Shown here: piece after piece, positions 10,160 to 21,644 of the stretch
How positions within the stretch are numbered: position 1 is the first letter of the stretch
Layout of the letters: the number at the start of each line of letters is the position of its first letter
From: Acholoe squamosa
Taxonomy: Eukaryota > Annelida > Polychaeta > Phyllodocida > Polynoidae
Assembly (NCBI GenBank): GCA_949317995.1
Contig: OX439037.1
Location: 50,750,080 to 50,814,079, forward strand
DNA: 64,000 nucleotides
Reading direction: 5' to 3'
Notes under the pieces: generated by a model
Seen by the model: the letters and a program-made list of their open reading frames with translations, nothing else
What the model was told of the DNA's origin: nothing
The model's database searches: none
Made by a program: the position numbers and the translations under genes

Positions 10160-13100
10160 ATGAGTGATTGCCATGACTGCCAGCCTATCGCCGCTTGCGG
10201 TGCTGGTGAGAATCCTCTAGCGATTTCGCCCAGCAGTGAAGTTAAGGGACCTGATCAGTTCCTTACTCATGAGGCTGGGGAGACTGATAGTACACCAGGT
10301 ATCAAGAACTGGCAGAAGAACACAGAGGGGAAACCCGATATCAGTCCAGAGGGAGTGGCCAATGAGTTGGCCAGGGTGGGGTGTGCCCAGCTTCCCCCGG
10401 GTCATCCTTGTCTCGAATTCTTGAAGGGATGTGGATTTGACCTCGGCGCTAAGACGGAACTTGCTAAGTACGCAAGTAGTCCTACCTACTTGAAAGGTAG
10501 GAGGTGGTATGCAGTTGTATCTGTGAGTGGTAGATCTGCTGAGTTTCTTGTCGATACGGGTGCTAGCCACTCCTGTATTGCTAAGAGATTCTATGATCTT
10601 TTGCCTACGAATCATGAAACTTTCACAACGGAAGGAAATGCTCGTACGGCCGACGGTAGCATGATACAAACGTTCGGTAGAACATGTATGAGGTTCAGTC
10701 TACAGGAGGATAAGGACTTCATCCTTACTCCTACTGTGGCGAACATCGCGGATGATGGTATACTTGGTCTGGATTTTGCTGCATTATATGGAGCAAGGTT
10801 AGATTCCCAGAGGAGAATATTGGAAGTGAGAGACCCGTATCATCTCGAAGTACAATGCGTACTTAGGCAAGTGAGCAGTGTAGCCAGTGTAGCCCAGACT
10901 GTTAAGATACCACCAGGCACAGCCTGTGATGTCTTATGTCGAGCGGACAGAAAGTTTTCAGGAAAAACTGGAGTTGTAGAGCCAGATATGGCAATGTTGT
11001 CAAGTATCGGATTGGAATCCGCCGACGTTCTAGTAGCTAACGCTGCTTGGACAGTGGTTCCTATATCCAATACCGGTAATAAGACTGTCTACGTACAGAA
11101 GGATACGATCCTCGGGTCGGTTGTCCTCTCTGAACTGGTAGAAGACTGTGAACATGTTTCGGCACCCGGAGTCCCTTCCTCACCCGAAAGGAATCCGGAA
11201 CTAGATACTCTAGTAGCAGAAAGCCATGTCGAAAATGATGAACAACGTGAAGCTCTAACTGACTTGCTATATAAGTACCGTAAAGCTTTTGCAGCACCAA
11301 GTGAACAATTGGGCCGTACCGATAAGGTACTGCATACGATTGACACTGGTGAGAATGAACCTTTTAAGATTCCTTATAGAAGACTCCCACTAGCCAAAAA
11401 GAGGGTAGCTGAGGAGGAGATAGCTAAAATGCTTGAACAGGATGTAATAATTCCATCAACCAGTCCTTGGTCTAGCCCTGTGTGCATGGTGACTAAGAAA
11501 GATGGTACCATCCGTTTTTGCATAGATTACCGGAAATTGAATGGTATGACCAAGAAGAATTCATATCCCTTACCACGGATTGATGAGACTATAGACTCCC
11601 TTGGAGGTAAGCAATGGTATTGCTCTCTAGACTTACAATCCGGGTACTGGCAAGTGGGTATGCATCCGAAAGACATGGAGAAGACGGCCAGTCATATTGG
11701 GTTATTCCAATATAATGTGATGCCGTTTGGATTGTGCAATGCACCGGCGACATTTGAAGCCATGATGGAAACTTTATTAAGTGACCTATTATGGAAGAAA
11801 TGTCTCGTCTATCTAGATGATGTGATAGTCTTTGGGAAGACATACGAGGAATGCTTGGAAAATTTAGGTATGGTTCTGGAAAGGATCATAGCTAATGGAT
11901 TGAAGCTGAAGCCCAAGAAATGCGATCTTTTTAAAAGATCTATTAATTACTTGGGACGAATAATCTCGAATGAAGGGATCAAAGCCGATCCGGAGAAACT
12001 GGATGCTGTGTCAAATTGGCAGGCACCCACAAATGCGAAAGAAGTTAGATCCTTTCTTGGATTCTGTTCCTATTACCGGGACTTTATCCCAGGATATTCA
12101 AGGGTCGCCTTTCCTATCCAGAGTTTGTCCCACTGGACACCTGGAGTGAGAAAGGAACGATTTCCTTGGAAGAAGAGGCCTTTATGAAAATAAAGGATTT
12201 GTTTTCAAGTACACCTGTGTTGAAGTACCCTACGGAGAATGATCATTTCATTCTAGATACTGATGCTAGTAACGAAAGCATAGGAGCCGCCCTTTCTCAG
12301 GTCCAGGATGGGGTTGAAGTTCCTATAGCCTTCGCTAGTAACACATTGAGTAAATCTCAAAGAAACTATTGTACCACTAAACGTGAGTTGCTGGCTGTGG
12401 TGGTCTATACTTTTTGTGGGGAAGTGATTTGACTCTACGGACTGATCACTCTTCTCTCTGATGGTTATTGAACTTCAAGGATGCAGAGGGGATGATAGGT
12501 CGCTGGTTGGCGCACCTATCCGAATTCGGTCTAAATCACAGCCAGATTGAACACCGAGCCGGGGCAAAACATTTGAATGCAGATGCTTTGTCTAGAATCC
12601 CAGTGAGAAAATGTCCAAATGCTGAGTGCACTGATTGTGGAGCGCACAATGCTTTGTTGGCAGGGGTTCGAGTTCCTTTCGAAACCCAACCGGAACATGT
12701 TTTGAATTGGTCCTTGGAGACCATCCAACAGTTCCAGGAGTCTGATGCAGTCACATCACGTTTGATTAAGTTTCTTAATCAGGGGATCTGCCCTCCAAGA
12801 CCCGACATGTCATTGGAGAACAGAGAGATGAGACGATTCCTAGCTCAATGGGCCGAGCTGGAAGTCCGGAATGGTATTCTATTTCGATGGACGAACTATA
12901 CTAATAGGAAGAAAACCTTGCAAGTTGTCATACCTAGTGCTATGTGACGAGATATTATGTATTTCTGTCACGGGCATAGAACTAGTGGACACTTTGGAAA
13001 GAAACGGTCTCTAGAACGTCTAACCAGACGATACTATTGGCCTGGCATGAGTACAGATCTCACCCGATGGGTAGAGACCTGTCCCGAATGCTGTAAGAAC

Positions 13101-14307
13101 AAACCAGGACCCGGGTTAGGCAAACTGCCATTATCCCAGGAACTGTTTGGTGTAAGGTTTGCTAGAGTAGCTGTTGACATTATTAGTGGGATTCCCCCCA
13201 CTCCTAGTGGCAACACGTGTATGATGGTCGTGTCAGATTATTATACCAAGTACACCCGGGTGTTTCCTTTACCGGATCATAAGGCTGTTACTTGTGCTAT
13301 GGCCTTTGTAAAAGGGTAGGTGTTGCACCTAGGTGTCCCACTCATGTTACATAGTGACCAGGGCAGAGAATTTGAGTCTAGTCTGTGGCAGGAGATGTGT
13401 AATTGTCTGGCAATTTGCAAGACAAGAACTAATCCCTATAGGCCACAGAGTGATGGACAAGTGGAGAGATTCAATAGGACTCTGATCCAAGTATTGAAGT
13501 CTCTAGTAAATGAGCAAATGGACGATTGGGATGAACAATGTGAATTTGTGGTACATGCTTATAATGGCACGGTACACTTGAGCACAAACTGTTCTCCTAA
13601 TCTCCTCATTTTTGGAGAGGATTTGATTATGCCAGCAGATCTGGTGTTTGGCGTAATAAGAATGAATCCAGAAACCCCTTGCCAGGTGATGTTTGTAGAA
13701 TCTCTACGAGATAATTTCAAACAAGCCTATGATGAGTTGCAGAAAACTGCGCGTTGGCAGAAAGTTGGCTATGACACAGGTCTAAAAGCTAGATTTTTTA
13801 ATCTAGGGGATAGAGTGTTGCGTCTACACCAACCTCTGGCCAACCTGAAATTAGCCAGCAATTGGGATGGACCTTTCACTATAACTCAGGTTATTAGTGA
13901 TTGCACAGTGATTATTAAATCACAGCTTGGTAAATGTTACAAGTCAAATGTAGCGAGACTACGCCCATGGAGGGGGAGGGATACCTCTACCGAAATGTAC
14001 GGCGATGGTCTATTGGAAGTAATGGAACAAAGTCGTGCTAAGCAACTCGAAGTGGTACCGACCCGAAAGCGAGGACCCGGGCGGCCACGGAGGGTTGCAG
14101 ACCCGAAGAGGGTGGTGCCCCCTGTCGTAACATCCGGAAAACAGGGGAAGATACAAAATCTCGGCAGGCGCAGGTAAAAATAAGAGGAAAGGTCCTTCTA
14201 AGGCTAAGAAGACCTTGGAAAAGGCTCTTATGGATACCAGGTCAATAAAAGAGGCCTCAAAACCTATTAGACGCAGTCCAAGGTTGCTAAAGACTGCCGT
14301 AACCTAG
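10160..14307 (+). pseudogene. Pol of gypsy copy A: protease, RT, RNase H, integrase
   Basis: Reading frames 10160-12187, 12166-12432, 12468-12947, 12957-13319, 13320-14177 and a last piece ending at 14305-14307 together make one Pol. The protease has LVDTGASHS (near 10548). The RT has FCIDYRKLN, the palm Asp in SLDLQSGYWQ, MPFGLCNAP and YLDDVIVF (near 11805). RNase H has LDTDASN and ends in NADALSR. Integrase has the H-H-C-C zinc domain (CHGHRTSGH to CPECC), the catalytic DDE residues (VDIISG, HSDQGREF, VERFNR) and a GPF module. Breaks include a frameshift near 12175, one near 12410, stops at 12945 and 13317, and a frameshift near 14150. A two-residue loss precedes SHIGLFQ in the RT. Confidence 0.9.
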
Positions 14308-14862
14308 CCTGTTAACACAACGAGTGTGTTGTCCTGTACTGTGTACTGTTATATGTTGTAACCTTGTTCAATGTATATTTGAGGCGGTCATGAGTTTCTG
14401 GAAAAGGACCTATGACAATGTACCTACGGTTTTGGACGGATAATCCGGTGGATATGCCTATGCTATCCATAAACTCCATAATACCTAGCGAGTTGTCATG
14501 GTTGAGACCTAAGTACGGACAGACGACCGCTCGGGTATTGTATTGTTTTCATGTAGGGGCGCATGACCTAATTAAGGGCACGCGGGAAAGTTGTTGACCC
14601 ATTTTCGAATGGTCATGTGAGGCGCCGGTTTGATCATGTGCAGCGATTCAAGTTCGAGTATCCCGCCATATTGTCTTATTCCTGCGAAGGAAGAAGACGT
14701 GGCCGAGGGTGGTCTTACTCTTTTTGGAGTTTGATAGCCTGTGACAGCCGTGTTTCGAGGTGTGCCCTCGTTAAAAGGCACCCGCCTTTCACTGGGTAAG
14801 CAGTCTTAACTGCTTATCTGGTGGATTGGGATATTTAAATCCCCGAACGGCCACTTCTGTCG
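14308..14862 (+). promoter_or_regulatory. Pol-ORF3 intergenic region with conserved blocks
   Basis: No ORF is supported. A 45-base block at 14434-14478 (starting GGACGGATAATCCGGTGGAT) matches the equivalent regions of the other two gypsy elements (36774-36818 and 52431-52475, minus), though the surrounding DNA has diverged. A YY1-like GCCATATTG (14665-14673) is also shared in the same orientation. This suggests a promoter, splice or RNA-processing signal for ORF3. Confidence 0.5.
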
Positions 14863-17800
14863 ATGGCAGAAGAGGCCGTCCGCCTTGGCGGTGGTGCCGG
14901 TGCTAGCACCCCACCGGAGTATGGAAGTGGTTCTCCCAAGAGTCCCACTTATACATACGATGATCAGCAGTACGATGCTGATTGTGATCAGATGGATCAA
15001 CAAATGAATGTTGATCAGTACTTCTCTGGAGTAGACGATAGCGACGTAGAATCGTTTTATGACGCATCCGATAACTCCAGACACGTGAGTCCAGAACGCC
15101 AAGGTGTTCAGCAAAGAATTGATGTAGGTGAGCCTTATGTAGCCCCTCCATCCGAAGGCTTGAGTGGAGACCCGGCAGGAGTTCAGTCTCACGACAGGGC
15201 TCTAATGCCACCTCCCCCTCAACTGCCGCCTCGTCTGGGTGGGAGTACCTCATCCGGTGCTTTGGGACCTGCTTCTCCGGTTGACAGGCCAATGTACCTA
15301 GAGCTGCCCCTACCAGACAGTCCCGAATGGCACGATGTAGCCGGTCCCTATGACGGACGGATGTTAGCTATTTCTGAGGAAATGCTGATACCCACCTGTT
15401 TGGGACGCCCAGAGAGGTTGACGAGCGTGTTGTCAACGCAATCTGGGAATGTGCTCATCGGCAATGGGCTAATACCTTTCCAGAAGCCTGGCTGATGGAT
15501 TACCATCAGATGGCCAAAGGACTGGTAGTCCATTTATGGTTTCGTAAAGCCGTCTGGGACGCAGAAATGGCTTTCCGGAGGAATACCTTCTTTAGGCCTT
15601 CCTATGTGTCTGACAAAACGGGCTACACCAGTGTCAAGGCAGATGAGGTCTCTAGGTACATAGATAGAGACCAGATCCTAATGTTAGGAACAGTGGAGGA
15701 GTATGAAGCAGAAGGTAACACTGTTGTGGATTACTGTCCAGGGGTCCCCATTATGTCTCAAACCATTGAGGCAGAGGAGGACCGGATTGGTGTGTCTCCA
15801 CTAGACAGACTCGGGGTAATACAAGACCTTGTAGTACGTCTATTGGAGAGGCAGTATGCACTGGCGCACCCGGAGCTTGTACCCGGGCCCGCACCCGTGC
15901 AGGTAACAGCCAAAATGGCCGATCGGATGGAGCGTCTCATGTCTCCTGCTGAAACTCCTACCTTGGGAGATGCGGCAGAAGTACCTGAGGAGGCTCCACC
16001 TGGTGCAGATGGTTCCCCTAAAGCTGCTCAGTCTACCCCTACAAAGACTGAACAGACGATAGGGAAAACAGCTAGTGGAAAGGGTAAAGGAACCCCCACT
16101 AAAGGTAAAGGTAAAGGGAAGCGGTCAGGAACCGAACCCTCTACCAGCACGAGTGTGGCCGACAGTACCCGAACCCGTCGGGTGTTCCCACGCTCGGCCA
16201 ATAAGAAGGGAGCTAAGGCTTCGGATGTCTCCGGCAACGAGACGGAGGCATCCGAGCCTGGCACTTCTACTAACGGCAGATCCCGCAGAAGGAATAAGAA
16301 GGTTAACCAACATAAACCTGAACCTATCGAGGCAGACGTTCAAGCTGAAACTCCAGAAGTTGAACAGGCTGTCTCAACCGTAAAGGTTGAGCTCAGTGTG
16401 CCAATCGTCAAGCTACACGACGTGATGGCCGATTTGAGTGGAGACGCTCAAGATGCCACAGCCCAGGTTCTCGCAGGTCAAAAACCCGTTGTGCAACCTG
16501 TGGATGTACCATCCGACCCGGAGGGAGAGGAGCCGGTTGACCAAGTTGTGGATGTCACTCCGACCGACGAGCAAGAGGCTGCTATCTGGGAAAATGACAA
16601 TAGCAACTTTGCCGACTTCATTCCTCTACACAGGGGACACCTGAAGGGGAGTAAATCCATCTGGAGACTACCCGCTCGGATCACCTGTGAGAAGCGTGAA
16701 GACATGGAGGAGTGGCTTCGCAAGAAGCTCTCCGACAGGAAACCGGCCAATATGTACTGGATTTATTGGGAATTCGTTAAGAATTCACCCAATGGTCTGT
16801 ACAATTATGACCAGAAGGGCAAACTAAAGTTTGCTCTGGATGAGTACTACGGGGAGGATCGTAAGGATTGTCCCTTTCAACGTTGTACTCAGAGTGAAGG
16901 TGAGGTTGAATTCTCCATCGAGAAAGACGAGTTCCTTCGTCATCTCGTGGAGGTTCATATGCCAGAGGCCGGAATATGTCTGCGATCGGGAGGTTGGCAA
17001 GAAATGTGCTAAATGCGCAGGATGTGTCACTCCCCGACGCGGAGACATGGTCCGGACCTATGTTACTTCGCATGCAGAGGGCCTGGAGGCAGCCAAAAAT
17101 AGAGTGATGAAAATTCACTCTGAACTCTATGGCAACCTTAAGGGCCTCAATGCCGAGAAACTTGCTTCTCTCACACCGAGCACAAAGCAGTTTGCGCCAA
17201 CGGTTCCTGGTACTAACCAGAAGCTGAAAGCTTGGTTTGCCCAGAATCCCGGGTCTGGCAAATTGGAGTATGCCCAGGAGGAGTATGATTTGTTAAACGA
17301 ATGGAGGAGCAATAAGGCCCGCAGTCGGGGTGGGGCTTATGTAACTCCATCCGGAGAACAAGTCCGAAGCCGCAGGGACTACCGCCAGGGACCCTCTGTG
17401 GCAGATAGAAAGAGACAGGCGTCCGAATCTCCAAGCCGATCCAGGTCACCACTGGAGGCGCTGGAGAAACAGACGAATGGGGGAAGGAAGAAGCCACATC
17501 TTCCGTCTCCTACTGGAACTCCTTCTAACTATGGACGAGCACCAGCCCCACGAGGTGGCGCACAGAACCCGACATTCTTTGGTGTCAGTGGACCGGGTGG
17601 TCAATCCTCCCAGAAGCACGCGCCTTTGAATGTCAGAGACCCGAAGCAGTACCCTGCTATGGGCCCACCCGGACCAGAGATGCAAATCTTTGATCAGTAC
17701 GGGAGGGTCAAGCAGGAACTGCCGACAAGAGGAGGTCAAGCTCCACGACCAACAATGAGTGCTGTGGTGAGACAATGTCCACCCGCGCCATTGTTGACAG

Positions 17801-18523
17801 CCAAAGACCTTAGAAGGGAATTGTCGCGGTTGCCCCTGGCCCAGGGACTACCAAACCAAGGCCCTCCTACGACCACCGCTAGTGTGGCTACTACTGCGGT
17901 TGCTTCTTCGCATACGCATGTAGCTGTAACTGCGAGTGGGTCTGGTACACAGCCGAAGCCTCAGGGTCAGGTACCCCCACCTGGTGCTGTGGTTCCAGAC
18001 AGTGGAGACCTTCTTCAAGAAGGAGGACAAATTGTCTTGCACTATTCAAAGCAAGCAATTTGAGACGTTACAGCACCACCTGGAAAACCTCCATTTGGAT
18101 ATGTACCGTCGGAACGTGTCGAGCACTCTCCAGTGCATAGATGCGATCCAGAAGTCAGAGATCAACCGAATCTCTACTCAGATAAAGGCGGATGTTGCCA
18201 AAGAGAAGCAGGAAGCTGCTAATCTGCGGCAAGAAGCCTTATCCGTGAAGGAAACAGCTTCTCAGATGCTCGACCTAGAACGGGCAACGAACATGAAGAA
18301 CCAACAAAAGTTCTTCAAGGTTTTTGGAGTTATCATGGATAACTGGGACGGCACACCTGGACATGCTTTGAGCTTGTTCGAAGCACGCCAGAAGGTGAAA
18401 TTAACACCAGCTGTCCCTGCATTGGCTGTACCTACGGATGGAGCTGGTGTAGACACTCTTGTTCAGCCACAGGCTCAACAACCGGGTCCAAACCAGCCAC
18501 CCGAGGAGAACATGGAACAGTGA
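14863..18523 (+). pseudogene. ORF3 of gypsy copy A: zinc-finger/coiled-coil accessory protein
   Basis: Overlapping frames 14863-15495, 15495-17012, 16831-18063 and 17936-18523 join into one protein of roughly 1,200 codons with about three frameshifts. In order: an acidic, Pro-rich N-terminus starting MAEE; a conserved block with KGLVVHLWFRKAVWDAE (near 15515); a Ser/Thr/Lys-rich low-complexity region; a zinc-finger region (16868 to about 17080) with a clear C-x4-C-x18-H-x4-H finger and a poorer Cys/His cluster after it; a basic, Pro/Gly-rich linker; and a C-terminal coiled coil (about 18060-18300) followed by NWDGTP. The order matches ORF3 of the two minus-strand gypsy elements. It has no signal peptide or membrane span, so it is not an Env. 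Nucleic-acid binding is inferred from the fingers. Confidence 0.75.
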
Positions 18524-19798
18524 AAACTGTTGCATGAAGGTCGGACATAATTGTGTGTCCCGAGGTGTTATTACCTATGTATTGTTGGATGAGAAATTAT
18601 TTTTTTATCCAACCTGCATCGATTCGGGTACAAAACTGTACCCTAATCCGGAAACTGAAAGCAGAAGGAGAGTAAACAAGTCACCTTAGAGAAGGAGTAC
18701 AAATGCTGTCAATGCTGTCAATGCTATAACTGTGCTGTACTATAACATAATAGCTGCCTATTTATTGAACTATGGACCTTTAATACCGGAATACGTTACT
18801 ATGGATCCTAAACTACAACCGGATACACTACTACTACTTGTCACATAGCACTTCAGGCATCAGGGTTCAGCTCACCCAAAATCTACAAACTCCTGGACTA
18901 AACATAGCACTTCAGGCATCAGGGTTCAGCTCGCCCAAAATCAACAAACATAGCACTTCAGGCATCAGGGTTCAGCTTGCCCATACCAAGACATCAGCAG
19001 CATCCGACTCCACTTATATTCTCCAACCACAGAAACACGTAACTTTGTTGATAATATTATATTGCATGTAAAATTGTATTTATGACTCTAATATCTTTTA
19101 TAAAGGTATATTATTATATAAAGGTACTTACCTATAAATATACTGGATCTGCATATCCTAAAAGTTATTTTAGGTAATACTAGGCCTATAACTGTCTATA
19201 TAGGTCATTCCTGGTCTCAATATATTAAGAGACTATACTTCTTCTGTAGTTTGTAAATATAAAACACTAAAGTATAAATTGAGCTGCGTCTCAAATATGT
19301 AATCATCTCTTTCTATAAAATGGAGAAGGTCCAATGGATTTCCCTAAAAGTTAGTATTATATTACTCAGGTTAAATACCTTATTGTGTTCATATGGTATC
19401 AGAATGATTATTCATATCTGATCGTTATTGTTAAGTTCACTTTAAAAGTGGACAAAGTTGTTAATTTAAAAAGTCGGAAATTTTTTTTCCGGGTTTAATA
19501 ACTGTAATACGATTATTATTTACAACCACCGGTCCTTTTCAGGACCCTACTGTTGTCAAACGTTAATATAAATCTGTGATATTTATATTTATCATTTGTG
19601 GTTGTTATAGCTACTGGTGGAAATGAAATGAACGATACTCGATGCTATTATTGTATAATTTTTCAGAAATAGGATAGTCTCATACTATAGCCTATTTCAC
19701 ATCGAGCAAGTGTAATTAATACCCCTTTTTAGTATTGTAAACAATCACTTACTAGGTTATTAATACACTGCGGTTTAATTACCCCCAAGTTATTGTCT
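18524..19798 (+). other. 3' untranslated region of gypsy copy A
   Basis: About 1.3 kb of AT-rich sequence with no supported ORF. It contains three copies of a repeat starting CATAGCACTTCAGGCATCAG at 18844, 18903 and 18949 (spacing 59 and 46 bases). The other gypsy copies have an equally long non-coding stretch at this position but without this repeat. Confidence 0.7.
18844..18990. repeat. Three short tandem repeat units
   Basis: Three units share about 37-43 bases; the first has a 13-base extension. They lie in the 3' UTR of gypsy copy A. Confidence 0.9.
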
Positions 19799-19809
19799 AA
19801 GGGGGGCAG
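19799..19809 (+). other. Polypurine tract
   Basis: AAGGGGGGCAG ends immediately before the 3' LTR, where plus-strand DNA synthesis is primed. It is preceded by TGTCT, as are the equivalent G-runs of the other two gypsy copies. Confidence 0.85.
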
Positions 19810-20171
19810 TGTAGGGGTATGGTATTCACACTTTACGTTCATGTACCCGTGGGACTCAGACCTAGGTCTTCGGGTGTAGTGGGGGGATCCGGATGGCAGG
19901 TGGCAGCACCTGCCTCTGGGTTCGTATCCATTACACCACGTGGCTGGTCTGAGTTTCGCGGGCTTTTCCCCTATATAAGGCTGGTTCTACCCCCATGTTC
20001 TCCAGTAGTGGTTTTACCCACTGCTCAACCAGGTCGTTACCCGAAAGGGCAACCGAATGCCCTAGTAGCATGTAGTCCTCTGAGGCTGTGATCGTATGTA
20101 ACATAAGCTATGAAACTTTTTCTCTCTTCGTTATGATTACTTAATCTAACTTAACGAGACGAACCACTACA
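19810..20171 (+). repeat. 3' LTR of gypsy copy A
   Basis: It is 362 bp. Compared with the 5' LTR it lacks two 28-bp segments; one of them held the AATAAA signal. The TATA box remains at 19972-19978. The TSD CAAA follows at 20172-20175. Confidence 0.95.
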
Positions 20172-20209
20172 CAAAGTTAAAAAAGAATAAAGAAAAAAGA
20201 AAACAATAG

Positions 20210-20349
20210 TCTGTTCTGCATGCCTGCCTGCCTGCCTGCTCAGGTATATACCTGTGACCTAGTTCAGGTGTCTCAGTCAGGTGGTGGAGAGTGGTGCCCT
20301 CTGACAATCAATACAGGAGTCAATCCGTATAACTTATCGACTCCACCCA
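20210..20349 (-). repeat. Terminal repeat A2 of YR element
   Basis: It matches 22941-23060 throughout except for about 20 extra bases (GCCTGCTCAGGTATATACCT region) and one substitution. An A-rich tract next to it (20172-20209) is also loosely shared with 22905-22940. Its boundary at 20349/20350 touches B1. Confidence 0.85.
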
Positions 20350-20411
20350 TTGATGTGATGGAGGGACAAGGCGAGTAATTGGACTTGGGCCTTGTCAGTC
20401 TGAAACTGCCG
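20350..20411 (-). repeat. Terminal repeat B1 of YR element
   Basis: 62 bases matching B2 at 7797-7858. It ends 79 bases from the end of the recombinase frame. Confidence 0.85.
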
Positions 20412-20489
20412 ACAACCTCCAGAGTAAATATTAATATAAGTAAGTCATAAGTCAAAGAAAGGCAGAGAAACCGCAAACACACCACAAAT

Positions 20490-21483
20490 TTAAACTTCCC
20501 ATCCACACCTGAGACCCTTTGATACAATTAAGTCCGTGTTCACTTGGGACTGGACAGGTTTTGTAAGGTATACGAGGGCGACCATACTGGCCCAATCCCC
20601 AGCCTGATGAATGTCTTCAATCGTCAGCCATAAGTTATACATGTAGATAGCTCCCGATCTGCGCAGTGAATGCATCGCGGCTCGATCCGGGTCGAGACCA
20701 GCCGATTTCATAAGGCGTTTGAGAAATGCCAGCAGAACAGAGTATGACAGCAGTACCACTTTGATCCCCTTCATAATCATGAAGGCTGGAGACATGGGAT
20801 CATAAGATGGAAAGTCATTAAGATGGTTCCATATCAGTGAAACTGTGCATAGCGGTGAGCTCGGTGCTAGGGTGACTGGAACTTTGAACACTTTCTGACT
20901 ATACTGGATTGTTTTGGAAGATGAGATACTGAGGTCTAATCCCTATGAACTGAACTGTAAGGCAAGTAATGACCTGTAGGGTTGGTAGGAGAGTCTGGCA
21001 CCAAATTATTTTTGCGTAGAAGAGAGCGAAAGCTGAGGGCAATGCATGCCCAAATTGGTCGCTCAGAAGGGGAGTCCATGTTCACAAAGGAATACATCTT
21101 CAGAAGGTCACAAAGTGTAAAGAAAAAGGCCTCACTGGGGTAGGGTCTAATACCAGCTATGGTAGTGTTGAAACAAAAAAATCTTGTCTAATATTACAAA
21201 CATCATGTCCAAAGTAATTGTTAAGTGACAACACTCCCCTGACATAATTCTGAATAGTCTTCTACTTGACAGAACCACAAAGATTGGTGATGTATCTGCA
21301 CATTAGATTGGTACTAGTAGGAAGCGCAGCCACATGTATAGAGCTGCAGAAAGTAATGTATCGCTTCCACTGCAAGGATTTTGTCTTCCAAGTGTTAACT
21401 GACCATGCCTGAGACCTCAACTCCGCCATTTTGAGGTCTAACTGCCTGCGCTTCTCCAGTACCCCTGCAACATAAGAACACAA
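20490..21483 (-). pseudogene. Tyrosine recombinase of YR element
   Basis: The N-terminal core-binding (SAM-like) part reads from 21483 (AWSVNTWKTKSLQWKRYITF), continuing after a stop near 21260 with a KTIQNYVRGVLSLNNYFG helix. The catalytic part contains box I with Arg in SFRSLLRKNNLVP (near 21030) and box II HSLRRSGA, then GDWASM and the Tyr nucleophile in ALVYL (20490-20891 frame). So R, HxxR, W and Y are all still readable, although the gene has at least three frame breaks. It would recombine element circles with the target. The sequence is closer to Ngaro/Crypton-type recombinases than to the DIRS copy at 2530-3401, which has a different box I; subclass is uncertain. Confidence 0.75.
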
Positions 21484-21644
21484 GATGACAGTTATAGACC
21501 ACTGATTGCCTGAATACTATGATCATTTGCTACTCTGCTGTGTACCAGCAGCAGAATAAAGGCAGTCAAAATCCCCTGCTACTCCCATTGCAGTAGGTGA
21601 CAAGCCCGCGCAGTCTAGGCCAGCCTGGAGAGTGTGGTGGGAGT

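Larger units (their letters stand above)
7878..20171 (+). mobile_element. Complete Ty3/gypsy LTR retrotransposon with third ORF (gypsy copy A)
   Basis: Two LTRs (7878-8295 and 19810-20171), each starting TGTAGGGG and ending CTACA, are flanked by the target duplication CAAA (7874-7877 and 20172-20175). The internal order is primer-binding site, gag, pol with PR-RT-RNase H-integrase, intergenic region, ORF3, 3' UTR and polypurine tract. PR-RT-RNase H-integrase order and the 4-bp TSD fit Ty3/gypsy. Apart from two 28-bp deletions the LTRs differ by only about seven substitutions, so it inserted fairly recently. Gag, pol and ORF3 each contain at least one frameshift. Confidence 0.93.

Noticed and set aside
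14863-18523. Retroviral envelope gene
   Set aside because: Position would fit, but there is no signal peptide, no transmembrane helix and no furin-type site; zinc fingers and a basic linker point to an internal protein.
7797-20411. 62-bp target-site duplication of gypsy copy A
   Set aside because: The B repeats are not adjacent to the LTRs; the real duplication is the 4-bp CAAA. The 62-bp copies are terminal repeats of the older YR element.
20490-20891. Bacterial or phage integrase contamination
   Set aside because: The recombinase lies within eukaryotic split direct repeats with a Gag-like ORF, next to LTR elements.
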